From Protea cynaroides (taxonomy: Eukaryota; Streptophyta; Magnoliopsida; Proteales; Proteaceae): a DNA stretch of 64,000 nt. Every line of letters starts with the position of its first letter. The stretch's first letter is position 1. The notes beneath the pieces are model-generated. The model was not told where the DNA came from. It was given only the letters and a program-made list of their open reading frames with translations, and made no database searches. Position numbers and translations under genes: made by a program. Positions 1 through 11,200 of this stretch are shown here, piece after piece. The stretch covers positions 32,002,271 through 32,066,270 of the forward strand of contig CM053266.1 of NCBI GenBank assembly GCA_028583415.1. The letters run 5' to 3'.

Positions 1-286
1 CAGCCGCTAACTGTAATGGCTTTCGCCCTCCCATAGGAAAAAGGGTGCTTTAATTTGTTGCTTCGTACTCTTGTGAAAACGGACTACATTGTCTCAACCA
101 CCCGCATTTCCCTTCTTTTGTTGGTTTTGAACCCGAAGCCAAAGGTAGGTGATTTCGGGCTTGCCTTTTAGTCGCGTCTGATGCTCGCCTTTATACGGCT
201 TGGCTTCGCTATCGCTCCTATGTAGTGGTTGGCTTTCAAAGTAGTATTCTTACCATACCTAAATGCCTACAGACTAAAAGCTTCAG
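1..286. other. Left edge: possible intron, partly organelle-like in composition
   Basis: No gene is readable here. The stretch is clearly less AT-rich than the DNA after position 520, and its texture recalls plant mitochondrial intergenic DNA, but I could not match it to a named organelle gene. It ends in a pyrimidine-rich run and a CAG just before an open frame, so it may be the last intron of the gene whose final exon follows. Confidence is low for either reading. Confidence 0.3.
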
Positions 287-517
287 GCCCAGGTCAAAGA
301 TGAAGGCGATGCAATTATAGGGCGGGCAGCCGAAGCGTCAGTTCATGTGAGTCAGATGAGTGCCCCTCAAGCTATAGCACTTGATTGGGAAACAGCATGT
401 GGATCGCTAAAGATATATAATGAGTTAAGAGAAAAGATGGCTCAGCAGGCTGAGCTAGAGAAGGAGTATGCAGGGGATGCCCATACGCCAGTAGGCCCAA
501 AAATGAAAGGAAAGTAG
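287..517 (+). CDS. Terminal coding exon of an unrecognised gene cut by the window edge
   Basis: An open frame of 76 codons follows a CAG acceptor-like site and ends in TAG at 515-517. The peptide is charged and looks helical. It contains DEGDAIIGRAAEASVHVSQM, then ALDWETACGSLKIYNELREK, then a Q/E-rich stretch, and ends PVGPKMKGK. The balanced composition and lack of low complexity look like real coding sequence rather than a chance frame. I do not recognise the family. Upstream exons would lie left of the window. It could instead be a gene fragment carried in a repeat, since no upstream exon can be seen. Confidence 0.4.
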   Translation, partial: AQVKDEGDAIIGRAAEASVHVSQMSAPQAIALDWETACGSLKIYNELREKMAQQAELEKEYAGDAHTPVGPKMKGK

Positions 518-3335
518 GTTTTATTAATAGCCAAGGGAACCTGTCCAGAACCCAGTGATAGCAAAGAGAGGTTTTCAATACATTCAAATCAATTTCCCCT
601 ATTTGCTGCAGGATCTTATCATAGTCCAATTCATATTTAACACTTTAACAAGTAAGAATGATTGAATTTGACAAATAATTATTCCACTTCAAATCTATCT
701 AATAGAGTGCTTCAAAACTTGAAAACAATGATCCTTAGGATATGAGAAACAATATTTCAGAAGATGAACTTGATCCAACGGATGGGATCGAAACCAATCT
801 TACCCGTAGGTATCAAACTTGTATTTTAGCAAACCAGAATTATAGAAAAACTCACTTATCTTGAGATCCATCCGTTAGAAATGGCTCAAATTTGGAGGGA
901 AAGGCCTTTGGGATATGCATGATAACATATCTAAATTTGAGAGCCATCCAACCGTTACAAAAGAAACCAAAAGATCTCGAAAATTGACTGTTCTGTTGAT
1001 TCCGCCCAATGAGAGATCAGATCGAACAACCTTGGTTGTATCTTATTTTCAGATGTGTTGTAAGTCTCAAAAACAGTAACAAGAATGTCGCAATAAGGTG
1101 GAGAAGAAGTATAACTCAATAGCAAGAACAATTCTTAGAAAACAGAAGCAACAATGTGTGGTTGAGTCTCACAACCGTGGGAGACTCAACCAAAAAAAAT
1201 TTCAATATTTTTCTGGTTCTACTAAGTCTACCTGCTCTCTTCTTCTTTATCTTATTTATAGACTTAAGAAAGATTACAAAATAAGGAAGGATTTAGTCCT
1301 CCAAAGAATATCCTAAGATAAATTAAAAAAGGTAAACTTGTCTTTATAGATTTAGAAAAGTTTCCAAAAAAACTACTAATAAAATATCAATCTATAAATT
1401 AACTACTTGCTGACTAATTTTAGGAGACAAAATCTAATAATAATTTAGGAGAGAAATAACAAAAGAAGGAAGCAAAAATCTCTAAAAAAATTTGTTGGTA
1501 CTGTTCACGTGAACAGTACCACGTGAACAGTGTCATTGGCTGGCTAGGCTGATTTGGCTTAGCCCTTGTGCAGACATTCTCATCCCTTCTGGTGTAGACT
1601 GGAACTGCATCACCCAAGTCATGGCAATGAGATGGCCCATTGCATTGCATGCCTGTACTATCCCTTCTTTGGGAGTTTAGACCACCGTACTAGAAGAGAA
1701 CACATGCAACAGTTTGAGAATCATCACATGCAGCAGCAATGGGAGCAGAACTGGAGCTGAGAGGGTCTCAAACTGCCCGAGCAAGTTCCATAGATTCTGG
1801 CTGGCAGCTCACAGCTAGGACACCATGGGAGGAAAGATTTGGCTTGTGTCCGAATCTGAGAGCTCCTTAACACCGTGGGAGGAAGGGTTTTTCAGAGCTC
1901 CATAGCACTCTGCTATTGATAGCCATCTGTCTTAAGTCGAGAGAGATTGAAGGAGATAATGAAATTATATGGAATAATAACTAGGGCACAAAATGAAGAT
2001 GAAAAAAATTCTTTGTATCCCTTGGTGCATACGTGTGTGAGAATGAATATAGAGATTGTGAAGATGAAAAAGATTCTTTGTATCCCTCTGTGTATATGTG
2101 TGAGAGAATTTAGGGATTGTTGAGTAGTTTTCTTATGAAAGGATGGAAGTGTTCATAATAAGATGTAAAGTGTGTTTTTCAATGTGTAATTAATTAGAAC
2201 AAAAACCCTTAAAAATCTAACATCATGTGAAAAGTGAAAACACAACATTCAAAATTTTTTGATCTTTCAAGAATTATTTTAAAAATAAAAAACACAAACA
2301 ATAGCGTGGGCAATTCACTGGTTTTAAATATAGATTTACCAAGATCACCCTCCCAAAATGAAACTTTAATCTCCCCTTTTCTTTCTTAATTTTGTGATTG
2401 TTTCATTCCTATGTGAGTTAAATAATGTTGATCCCTCTCCCCAGTTTGCTAAAGTCTCCTCCCATAAATATGAATCAGTTAAAAATACAAATTACTCTAT
2501 TTTTCTTCAATTTGCTATCGTCTTTTGGCTTCAGTTTTTTGTTTTTTGTTTTGTTTTAACCTGTGTGACTTCACTTAAAAAAATGTGCTGTTTATCTAAG
2601 TTACATTCTCAGCCTTCAACTTCCATTAGAGATTAGAGGCATAGCTTATGCTTGCAACTACTAGTCACAATGCTGCCTTTGTCTATACTTCAATTTAGTA
2701 AAATAATTTGGAAACTGCTCCCCTAATGAAAGGTAATAGTTTAGTAAATTTGCATTACTCAATTAAAACCCAAATTTTTTTCTTTTTTTCCTTTATTTAC
2801 TTTTATGTTCATGTAGAATCAATAGTTTGAAGAAACAGTGAGCCAACAGCAACTCACTATCTCACACTTCTCCCTCAGACCAAGTCCTATGTTGAACCCT
2901 AGCGCTCTTCAACAATAGCAAGAACAACTAATATATAATTACCCAAAAAAAAAGAACAACTAATATACTATTTGGGTCACTTGGATGTTTGTCTCCACTC
3001 TCTAGTAACTACTTTAGTATGAATTTCTCTAGCTTTGATTAACTCCCATAAATAACTACTTAAGTATGTAAGTTTTTAGCTTTGATGGCTGCCCAAAAGT
3101 TACAAGATTTGAGTCTTTATAGCAAGGTGGTGTTTTGGAAAGAAGGCAAAGTATTTTTGCTCTTCAAGGAACTGAATTAGTATTCTGAAGCCTCTGGTAG
3201 TTTAAATATGCAACAGCAACGAAACTGTCTCTGTAAACAGGCTCATTATTATGGATCTCAACTATGCCTCTGTTGACTCTGCTGTGCCAATGGATACTGA
3301 GTAGACTAGGATAATATGGACAGACAAAGAAGAAG
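518..3335. other. Intergenic, AT-rich, no gene seen
   Basis: No coding exon can be supported. The notable item is a perfect 24-bp palindrome at 1497-1520. A short diverged tandem repeat of about 65 bp lies near 1990-2110, where 'gatgaaaaagattctttgta' type sequence occurs twice. Confidence 0.5.
1497..1520. repeat. Perfect 24-bp palindrome centred on CACGTG
   Basis: The sequence from 1497 to 1520 equals its own reverse complement. Its centre, TTCACGTGAA, includes a G-box core (CACGTG), and the CACGTGAACAG half is repeated immediately downstream at 1519-1530. It could be a transposon sub-terminal repeat or a bHLH/bZIP site. With no gene next to it, a repeat origin is more likely. Confidence 0.6.
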
Positions 3336-3404
3336 AAAGGGCGTCCCAGTGCACGAGGTTCCCGCTACTGCGGGGTCTGGTGAGGGGCAGAATGTACGCA
3401 GTGT
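3336..3404 (-). mobile_element. Truncated Au-like SINE
   Basis: The block from AAAGGGCGTCCCAGTGCACG through the GCGGGGTCTGG and GTACGCAG motifs matches the 3' part of plant Au-type SINEs in reverse orientation, as I recall the family. The tRNA-like 5' part (box B) is missing, so the copy is truncated. Fuller copies lie near 51917 and 59426. Confidence 0.55.
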
Positions 3405-3489
3405 CCGTTGGATGGATGCCGGATGTTGCTTATGCAACTTGGAATCCGATGGTCAAGTGGATGGAATTAGGCTTTGGTAAGGTGAGTGC

Positions 3490-3790
3490 TTTCAATTTGT
3501 TCTTTCTCTGTGTTTCTTCTGTTATTTTGTTTCTGCAATCTTTTTCTCCCTACTCTCCTTTCTCGGTTTTGTCACAATTTGTTTTTGCCATCTTCTTCTC
3601 TCTGCTCTCGTTTGTTCCTGAAATCAATTGAACCTTTTTTTGCTCTCGATATGTTCGTCTCCCTCTCAATTTGTTCTTCTGTCCTTTTGTTCAACTAATC
3701 AATCAACACTTCTTGGTTTCTTCTCGATTTGTTCTTCTCCCTCTTGATTTGTTCAGCTTCCTTCTAGATTTGTTTTTCTGTTCTGTTTTT
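3490..3790 (+). repeat. Degenerate pyrimidine-rich repeat (ATTTGTTCTTCTCCCTC-type)
   Basis: A T/C-rich tract repeats variants of CAATTTGTTCTTCTCCCTC at irregular spacing of about 20-60 bp. It starts directly after a GTGAGT donor-like site at 3483 and resembles a plant intron, but no exon can be assigned with confidence on either side. Confidence 0.45.
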
Positions 3791-5995
3791 TATCTTGGGG
3801 ATTTTGGATATGTACATATCATATTGCGTTTCATCTACTTTGTTACCTGAATCTCTGTGCCCCTTTGCTTGATTTGTCTACAAGTAATAGAATTTTTCCT
3901 CCTTTTTGGTTATCAATGTTCTTCACACCATCTTCTCCTTGTCCCTTCTTATTCTACATCCCTCGATTTTTTATCCTCAGATTTCAGGTTGTGTACATGG
4001 TATCCATCCAATGGACACTGCTACCTCTGTAGCGTTTCCTTGTGCTATAGAGGAGCTGGATCCGCCATCACTAGGTTTAAGAACATAAATTATACAGAAA
4101 AAGTTGATCTCCATTCGATTCTTTTTTCCCTTTTTCTGTTTCTTCTCTATAAAATCAGGTCAAAATTCCTTCACTTTTTCTATTCCTTTGGTTTGTTGTT
4201 CTGCTATCAATTTCAGTTTCAGGTTGCTATCAACTAGAACATCAATTACTGAATTGAACATTGTTATATTCTGCCCTACTTGACCATCAATTTTGGAATT
4301 TTTTAGCACTCCTAGTTGGGTTAAGTTCTTTTCATATCTTGAATCTGGCCGTCAGAATCTCATCAAACTTTGCAGGCTTGATCACCCTATGGCACTGAAC
4401 CATCGACCTAAGTTTCAGCTCAATCAGAGTAATCTTATTTGAGTTATTTACTTTATCCTCTTATTGTCTTAAGGTCACTCATACGGGAGTGTTAAGTGCT
4501 CTTTCTTACCTGTTATGGCTGCAAGTGGAATGGTTCTCATTCAACTCCGGAATGACTCGGTCCATGTGGTTGTAGGGTCAATATGGGTCCACGTGACTAG
4601 TCAGGCCAAAAGTCTAGATAACTGTCATTAGTAGGGGAAAAAAAAAATTAACACGGTTGGAACAACTCTTGCCAACCATACCAACTCAGGTGCTGCAAGG
4701 GATTGATGGAGTATGGGCCAATCCGATCCCCAAAGTTTTGATCCTATATACAAAAAATCAGAGAAAACCAAAAAAAAAAAGAAAAAAAGAGATATTGAAG
4801 TGAAGGATTATATTAATAAATATAAATAATAAACTAGAAAAATATGGATCTAACACACCTAGAGAAGGGGAAAATTTAAAATTAATTGTTTGAAGAGGAA
4901 TTGTCCTAGCCAAGTGATAGGTGTAATAAAAGACGTTATAGAGAACGCTACTAGAAAAGAGAGATGGGAAAATGATCCAGCTATGTGTACTTGCATCCTT
5001 TCACATGGACAGTGAGATGAGGAAGAACAAGGTGATCATTCCATTGATAGAGTTGTTTTGAGATATTATGAGAACAATTTTAGAGCAAATCCTCCTCACT
5101 CCCCTCCCCAAGAAGGGCTGCCCTCTTGGGCTCCCCATTCACAGTGGGCATTGTAGAAAAGAAAATCATCCTATGGAGAGAAAAGTAAAAAACCATAGGT
5201 CAAGTTTGGCCTTCGACCAAAGACATTCCTCATAGGGAGGAGATTGTCGAGAGTACTTGAGAATCGCCTATATGATCTACTGCTCATGTTAATCTTCCTC
5301 TAGGTCTTATTTTTTTTTTTTTTTTTTTTTTTTTGGGCGCTACAATCCCACTATGAGATCAGGTTGGTTACATTGGAATTACTCTCTTTGTACAATAGGA
5401 AGGTGGTCTTTTTCTTGTCTTGTAAGAACCAAAAATGGCATTATAATTTAATTTAAAAAATATTTTCCGCACCATTGATTGGCACCTTGTCTTGTAGGAG
5501 CCATAAATGGTATTACAATTCAATTAAAAATTAAGGAAAATATCTACCACACCCTCTGTAATTTATCGTAATCTCACACACACGTCATCGTTTGTGATAA
5601 TATCCCTAACACTACTTGAAGACACTCAAACTTTGTTTAGATTCTAAAAAGATTTTTTTTACCCTCAAAACTTTTCAATTTCATTTATATATATATTTTT
5701 TTTGTGATTTTTTTTTTATTTTCCTTGAAAATAGTGGCAGTTTTATCCTTGTACGGTACTCTGGTTTTTCTTCCGGTGAATGTTTAAATACCTGGCTCGT
5801 CAAGATGGTCGACCCCCTTCGTCTACGCCTCAGTCCTCACCATCTACATCTACTTCTTCAGCCTCTCAGTTTTCTTTGAATCCCATAAATACCGGGTGGA
5901 CCGTAAATACCGGGTGGAGCACCGTGGAGATCATTCGACGGTTTGTCGATCGACACTTGTCAATTTCCCTAAGGTGAAATTTGCTCGTTGCTCTT
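3791..5995. other. Intergenic repeats, no gene supported
   Basis: Contains a fragment at about 4491-4640 related to the SINE at 26681-26960 (shared ATGGGTCCA...TAGTCAGGCC section). A further repeat near 4660-4735 shares the motif 'cttgccaaccat..ccaa' with 8110-8165. A T-run lies at about 5309-5333. Short open frames are not supported by homology or splice structure. Confidence 0.45.
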
Positions 5996-6388
5996 TTATT
6001 TCATATCCGATGAGGCCGAAGAGTACTCGCTATAGAAATCAGGAATACCGTAAACAGCCCAGAGGCGCCAGTTGAAAGGCTCCTGCAACTCGTCAGATAT
6101 GAAGGGGGTTCTGAAGACTGGACAAGTTTTCTGATCATGATCCATCCAACGCTCCAGGCAGCTCTTGTGGAAGATATGTCGGCACTTGGCAGTTCGTCAA
6201 CCTTTTGATCTCTTCTCAGCCTTCAAACTCATAGAGACAGAAAGCGCAGCTGTCTGGAGTTTTGCTTGCCAGTGGTGATCAAGTTCTCGAACTTCACAAC
6301 AGATAGCAGATAGGATTTCTCGAATCAGAACTGCAGAAACATCCATCCAAAGAATTCTTGAAGTCTTTTTATTTGTTAGTTTGATCAT
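5996..6388 (-). pseudogene. Broken RING-H2 finger gene (RHA2/BRH1-like)
   Basis: Read on the minus strand, this is a small plant RING-H2 E3 ubiquitin ligase of the RHA2/BRH1/XERICO type. VSAVLIREIL at 6388-6320 is followed by a frame change, then DSCAFCLYEFEG, a stop codon and EEIKRLTNC. After an inserted short stretch come CRHIFHKSCLERWMDHDQ and KTCPVFRTPFISDELQEPFN, then a tail ending in TAA at 5996. At least one in-frame stop, two frame breaks and a Cys-to-Phe change at a zinc ligand (CPxC read as CPVF) show that it is not functional. The hydrophobic N-terminal segment expected of the family is not recognisable. I am confident of the family and less so of the subgroup. Confidence 0.72.
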
Positions 6389-6729
6389 CTCTGTGAAGCT
6401 AAGTTTCCTGCATTTTGGTTTCTTATTGATACATGGGATTTTTTGAGCAGAAGAAGCACAGAAGTCTGAATCTGATTCTTCGGTTGAGTAAGATCTCTGA
6501 AACCTCTTGGATTACACAAACATTGGGATAATGACGTCCAGAAGCAGGTCCGGCGGCAGGTTTGCCCAACGGCTCTGTTGAATCATCAAACAAAAGAACG
6601 GAGTGGACGGGAGAGCAAGAGAGAGTTGCAGAGAAGGGGATGATTGAGTAGGGAGAAGAGAGGGTGAGAGAGCAAGAAGGATGCTGTGGCCATCGCCGGC
6701 TATGGCTCCGTAGCCGGAGCAAAAGCTAG

Positions 6730-8704
6730 TAATACTATATAATATTTGGTTAGAGAATTTCCTCTGAGATTGATAAAGAAAATAAATTTTTATCTAATAT
6801 TAATATGAAATAAAAAAAATAAAATTTTAAGTTTTATAAAATTGAAGGAGAAGGGTAGTTTTGTCATTTATTAAATTAAAATGATATTGAGGGACATATT
6901 TTAAAGGAGGGGATTTGATGGATATAATTTTTTAAAAGTAGAGGGAGTTAAGGATACTATCGATAACTGATGGATGAGATTACAATAAACTTAAGGGCTG
7001 GCAGATATTTTCCCTAAAAATTATTTTCCACACTAACTGATTGGCACCTTGGCATCTGGGGAATTCGTTCTGAGGTTAAAAACACTTCAAATAATTTTAA
7101 AACAAAATTTTGCTCTGTATAATTACGATTTATTACATTGTGCCTTCTTTTTTTTGTCTATGGTTACAACTTGGTGTAACCATGCATCATGGTTTCCCAT
7201 TGTGACCTACTTGCCAGGTGGACTGATCAATCTGATTGATGTGGAATCCGGATTGTGGAAGCCCATAATAGATCACATGTCATAATTGGTTGCCTATGTA
7301 TAATATGATTCGGCCTATAGGATGTGGGATCCATTGGACGTAAATGGTGATTAGAACTTGAAAGACCCATGCATGGGAAATAATCATGTCCCTTAAGTCT
7401 GAAGGAGTCTACCCTCTCCTTTTTTTCTCATATTCATCATTTTTCCCCCTATTTTTTATTTTTTTTTTTTTTTTTGTTTCGTGGTCCGGACTTCGGACTC
7501 GGGAACCCATTTATCAAACCTAAAAAATGCTATTTGGTTTCCCTCCAGCAGTTGCCGGCTGAGCTGCCTAGCATGTGATCCTCTGCCGTCGAATCACTCA
7601 CTGGGCGGACCAGCTGCTGGAGAGGTTCCAGAGGCTAAAAAATGTGCAGCTTCCTCCGGAGTTGTCATGTTATCACGTTGGGTTGAAGATCAAATTCATG
7701 AATGGTTTGATGGTAACAGAGACAACAATATGTCTGACAGATACAAGACGGAATCAGTTTTGTCTGTTTGAACGTGATCATCACTTCTGCCTCACAGAGA
7801 CAACTGCAAAAAAAGTCTGGCGAAAAATAAGAGATGGAGAATTGAAGTCATGCAGACCTTGTCATTTGTGCTGTAAGGCTCGTGAGGCTCACATAATCTG
7901 AAAATCATTGTGCTGTGATAGCTATGAATGGCAGTCAAGAAAAGAAAATAATTGAAATGGAGGAGCTAGACACATGAATTCAGCATTACATCTTCTCAAA
8001 TTGTAGGTTCAAGTGCATGAAATCGGACAGGGAATCAGGCGATCCCCGCATTGGGATCAGGGATCTGATCATATTTTCCTTGAATATTACTTAATCTGCT
8101 AGGATCGGCCCTTGCCAACCATGCCAACACAGTTGCTGCTCCGGATTGGCCAATCCGATCCCTAATACACCGAAGAATAGAGAGAGAAATAAATTAATTA
8201 TTTGAATAGGCAGTTCTTTGCAATAATTTGAATGAAGCCAATACATGCTTACCATAAAATAGTGAGGTAAACAGACATGACATTCTGTTACATATCATTT
8301 TTTTTTTTCTTGGGGAGGTTTGGATCTCTGGGTGAGAGATACAGGTTAGAGATAATGAAAGAATCATATCAAAACCCTAAAAGAAAGGACTCTTACAGGA
8401 TGAAAAGAATAATATTGGAGAGAGGAATCCCTTATCAGGGAATAATTTCCCCATCTTGATTTTTCAACAGCAGCAGCAGCTACCTCCTTTCTTCATTTTG
8501 GTTTTTTTTTTTTAAGCTTTCTTTGAGAACTTTGGGCCTCCTTTTCTCAAACTTCCCCTTGCGTCCCTGTACCTATTCCACAGCCAAACAAACTGTTTGC
8601 ATATCTCAGTTACAAATTTGAATTTACTCCGGCCAACCCAAACCCAGAAGCTTGGGTTATGTTATTCTGCCGTCCAAACAATCATTAATATGAACATGTG
8701 CTTG
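6730..8704. other. Intergenic region, no firm gene
   Basis: AT-rich DNA with poly-T runs (about 7454-7475 and 8299-8310). One coding-like stretch is listed separately at 7575-7901. Nothing else can be supported. Confidence 0.45.
7575..7901 (+). pseudogene. Coding-like fragment of unknown family
   Basis: An open frame of 108 codons has protein-like composition: HWADQLLERFQRLKNVQLPP, then a segment rich in Cys and Thr, then WRKIRDGELKSCRPCHLCCK near the end. It has four cysteines close together at the C-terminus but no clear zinc-finger spacing. The start is arbitrary and no flanking exon or promoter is evident. I do not recognise it. It may be an exon of a decayed gene or a fragment moved by a transposon. 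Confidence 0.3.
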
Positions 8705-9315
8705 TAAGGGTGTCAACTCTAAACCAGAATCGATAAAACTGAACCACAGCCGGACATTTAAAATCAAATCAAACCAAATCACAACTAATCGTTTTAATTT
8801 TAGTTTTAAAGACTAATAATCCAATAGGTTTCAGTTTTAACTGAGAAACCAAGATTGGATCCTCTCTGTCCAGCTGCGTCAATCGGCCATCTGGCGGGTA
8901 GATATGTTTGGCACATATGCCCATGCCCGATGGGTGGCAGGAGAGGATCTTTTTCTGAAAAATCATCGGTTGCGAAGCAATTAAACAGTATAATATCTCA
9001 TGTTCTCTTTCGGATCTGTTGGGATAAGACTTTGTTGTTGTTGTTCTCTCTCTCTCATGTCTATTCATTTGTCTCGATCTTGAATCTTTGATGGATTTCC
9101 ATGCTTTCAAAACTAGAATTTATAGATTTTCCAGCATCGAATCCTCTACATGTATGTGGATGAGTGGAGCAATATTGTATTGTTATGCAACTCAAATGGG
9201 AAGAGATTACGAAGTGGTCGATTACTAATTAGTTTTGATTTAAAATTTTAAACCTATTAATAATTTGTTCGAATTTGGTTCAACGACTATTTTGAGCCAA
9301 ACCAATTTACACCTT
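8705..9315. mobile_element. Probable degenerate hAT-type MITE
   Basis: It opens with TAAGGGTGTCAAC, the same terminus as the better-preserved elements at 16322, 28430 and 58037, and closes with an imperfect counterpart, TTTACACCTTA. The interior has the same AACCGAAT/GATAAAAC style of sequence. No convincing 8-bp target duplication is present, so the call rests on the ends only. A short foldback with GATCCTCTC ends lies inside at about 8857-8951. Confidence 0.4.
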
Positions 9316-9339
9316 AGTGCCACTGTTGGACAGATTCAC

Positions 9340-9497
9340 ACCGTCTCCTCCCAGAACCACTGGAGGACGCAACAAACTGCCCCGGATGGCCGGGTGTTGG
9401 CTCGGACATGGGTCTCGGATTCACCGAGAGCCACGTGACAACCATCCGGGGCATGTTGCCACTGTCCTCCTCTGGGAGGAGAGGATGCGGATCCATG
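9340..9497. repeat. Short inverted repeat (foldback)
   Basis: GC-rich arms around 9366-9394 (containing CCCCGGATGG) and 9441-9475 (containing CCATCCGGGGC) are imperfect reverse complements. They are flanked by CTCCTCCCAG and CTGGGAGGAG-type sequence. Similar GAGGAGAGGAT-G-GGATCC sequence recurs near 23640, so this is probably a small dispersed repeat family. Confidence 0.5.
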
Positions 9498-9712
9498 TTG
9501 GACTCTTGGTCAAATGGTCACAAGAGCGTTTTGGTAAAAAAAAAATATCAAAATTTTGTCCCACCCTAAGTAACCATAATTGATTTAGGCACCTAAACAT
9601 AATTTATGAAATATTACATACCATTGATGTAGTTTCTTGAAACCTTAAGTACCCTAGTTGTAATTTACCAAACCGAAACAACTTGACTCGGTAGAACGAC
9701 ACGACATGGATA

Positions 9713-10951
9713 TTAAGAACGCAATTGTATAATCGCAAGGGTAGAGTGAGTACCTGCAGTAGGAGCCATTGCAGGAGGCTTGGAGATGAGAGTAGGGACA
9801 ACGGTAGTAATGTGGCCCGCTGATGTGGGTGGAAACATGTGAGCTGGTACTCCCAACGGCTGTGATTGATGGAAGTGGTAAAACGGATACACCGGCATCA
9901 CCGTATTTGCGTTCACCATCCCTTGTCCCCCTGGATACACCTGCGGCGAGAAGTGAGCTCCGTTCACGTACGAACCTCCCGTGTAGTTTAGTTTCTGCTC
10001 ATCATTCATCATTTAGCCACGTCAGCGGTCAGTCAGATCATCTAAAATCAAGATTTATAAAAAAAAAATCTGGATTCTGGACCATTCAATCAATCATCCA
10101 ATGAAAACGATCCATTGGATTTTCTTACCGGATTGTAACCAAAATCAGGAGCGATGTAGGTGGGAGAGTACCTGAGCGACGAAAATATTACAATGTTTAT
10201 TAAGTGATTGATTCCAATCAAACCGATCTAGTTAAATCAATCAAAATCCACAATTTTACCCGTAGAAAGGAACGGCCTGATGGTGATGGTGGTATGGAGA
10301 AGCCGGCGTCCCCGCCGCTGGATAGTACCACTGCACTGGAGATGCAGGTGCTGATGACGTGGATCTCGGTCCAGCGTTAGATCCTATATCAACATCATCA
10401 GGAAAATGCCATAAGGTCTGGAGATGGCATTTCGGTAAATAACTGTAAATACGAAGGATAAAAAACAAAAGAAAAAACACCTTGTGTCTGACGCTGTAGA
10501 GGAGCTTGAGCGTGAGGGGGAGTGGAGGAGTTGGAGGACCTAGGGCGACGAGCCCCAAGCGAGGCGAGGTTACAGTTGGATCTGCGGCCGTTAATCACCG
10601 GTGTCGCGTCCTCGCACGCCTTTTTCGCCGCTTCAGCTTCCTTGAATGTAACCTACAGAAATGAAGATGAATCGCCATGAAAATCAATACCAAAAAGCAG
10701 GACAGTTCACGTACAGTTAGATCCGATCCAGTTCAGTGAAGGAGGAGAATTACAAATCCATAACCCTTGGATCGCCCGGTAACTTTATCGGCGATGATAA
10801 CAGCTTCCAAGATCTCGCCGTACTTCACAAAATGCTCTCTCATGGTCTCCTTCTGCGTCTCCCATGCTAATCCCCCTACGAACACCTTCGTCAGCGTCGT
10901 ATCTCCGAACTGAGCCATATTGTTGATGTTGATGTTGTTACTCATTGTCAT
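9713..10951 (-). CDS. RRM RNA-binding protein, RBM24/38-like (plant ARP1 type)
   Basis: Five exons on the minus strand: 10951-10754, 10652-10481, 10383-10260, 10171-10129 and 9994-9713. All introns are GT-AG and the phases agree, giving about 272 aa. One RNA recognition motif lies at about residues 15-90, with RNP2 KVFVGGL and RNP1 SKGYGFVTF split by the first intron. The rest is rich in Pro, Tyr, Gly and His (VQWYYPAAGTPASPYHHHHQ and a YPFYHFHQSQ stretch), as in plant homologues of vertebrate RBM24/38. Such proteins bind mRNA; the targets of this one are unknown. The C-terminus is the weak point. Translation could run into the last shown segment and stop at 9713, or a donor at GCAG|GTACTC (9754) may lead to a further exon I could not find. 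The start is the first ATG in the frame before the RRM. Confidence 0.88.
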
Positions 10952-11200
10952 TGTCTTCCTCTTCCGATCTTAAAAAGAAACTGATCTAAACTTCTTTCTT
11001 TCTCTCTCCGAAGATGGCGATCACTGCAACTCTTCGCTGCAAACTCTAACTTGCGATCATATGTCAATGTAGCTGTGAGGAGAGAAGATGAAGTAGCGGA
11101 ACAGCTATGGATGGAAATAAAATAAACAGATAAAACACAGCATTAACAGAGAGGCGGACAGATAGTCCAGCAACGTGGTCTCTCCTTCTCTCTCTCTCTA
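10952..11200 (-). promoter_or_regulatory. 5' UTR and promoter region of the RRM gene
   Basis: On the minus strand the start codon is preceded by a CT/GA-rich leader (about 10960-11010 and CTCTCTCT at 11190-11200), typical of plant 5' UTRs. I see no unambiguous TATA box, so this is assigned by position. Confidence 0.35.

Noticed and set aside
372..629. Minus-strand open frame of 85 codons
   Set aside because: It overlaps the plus-strand exon at 287-517, which has better protein character, and shows no recognisable motif.
3857..4237. Plus-strand open frame of 126 codons rich in Phe, Leu and Ser
   Set aside because: It comes from T/C-rich repeat-like sequence; the composition mirrors the base bias and there is no domain.
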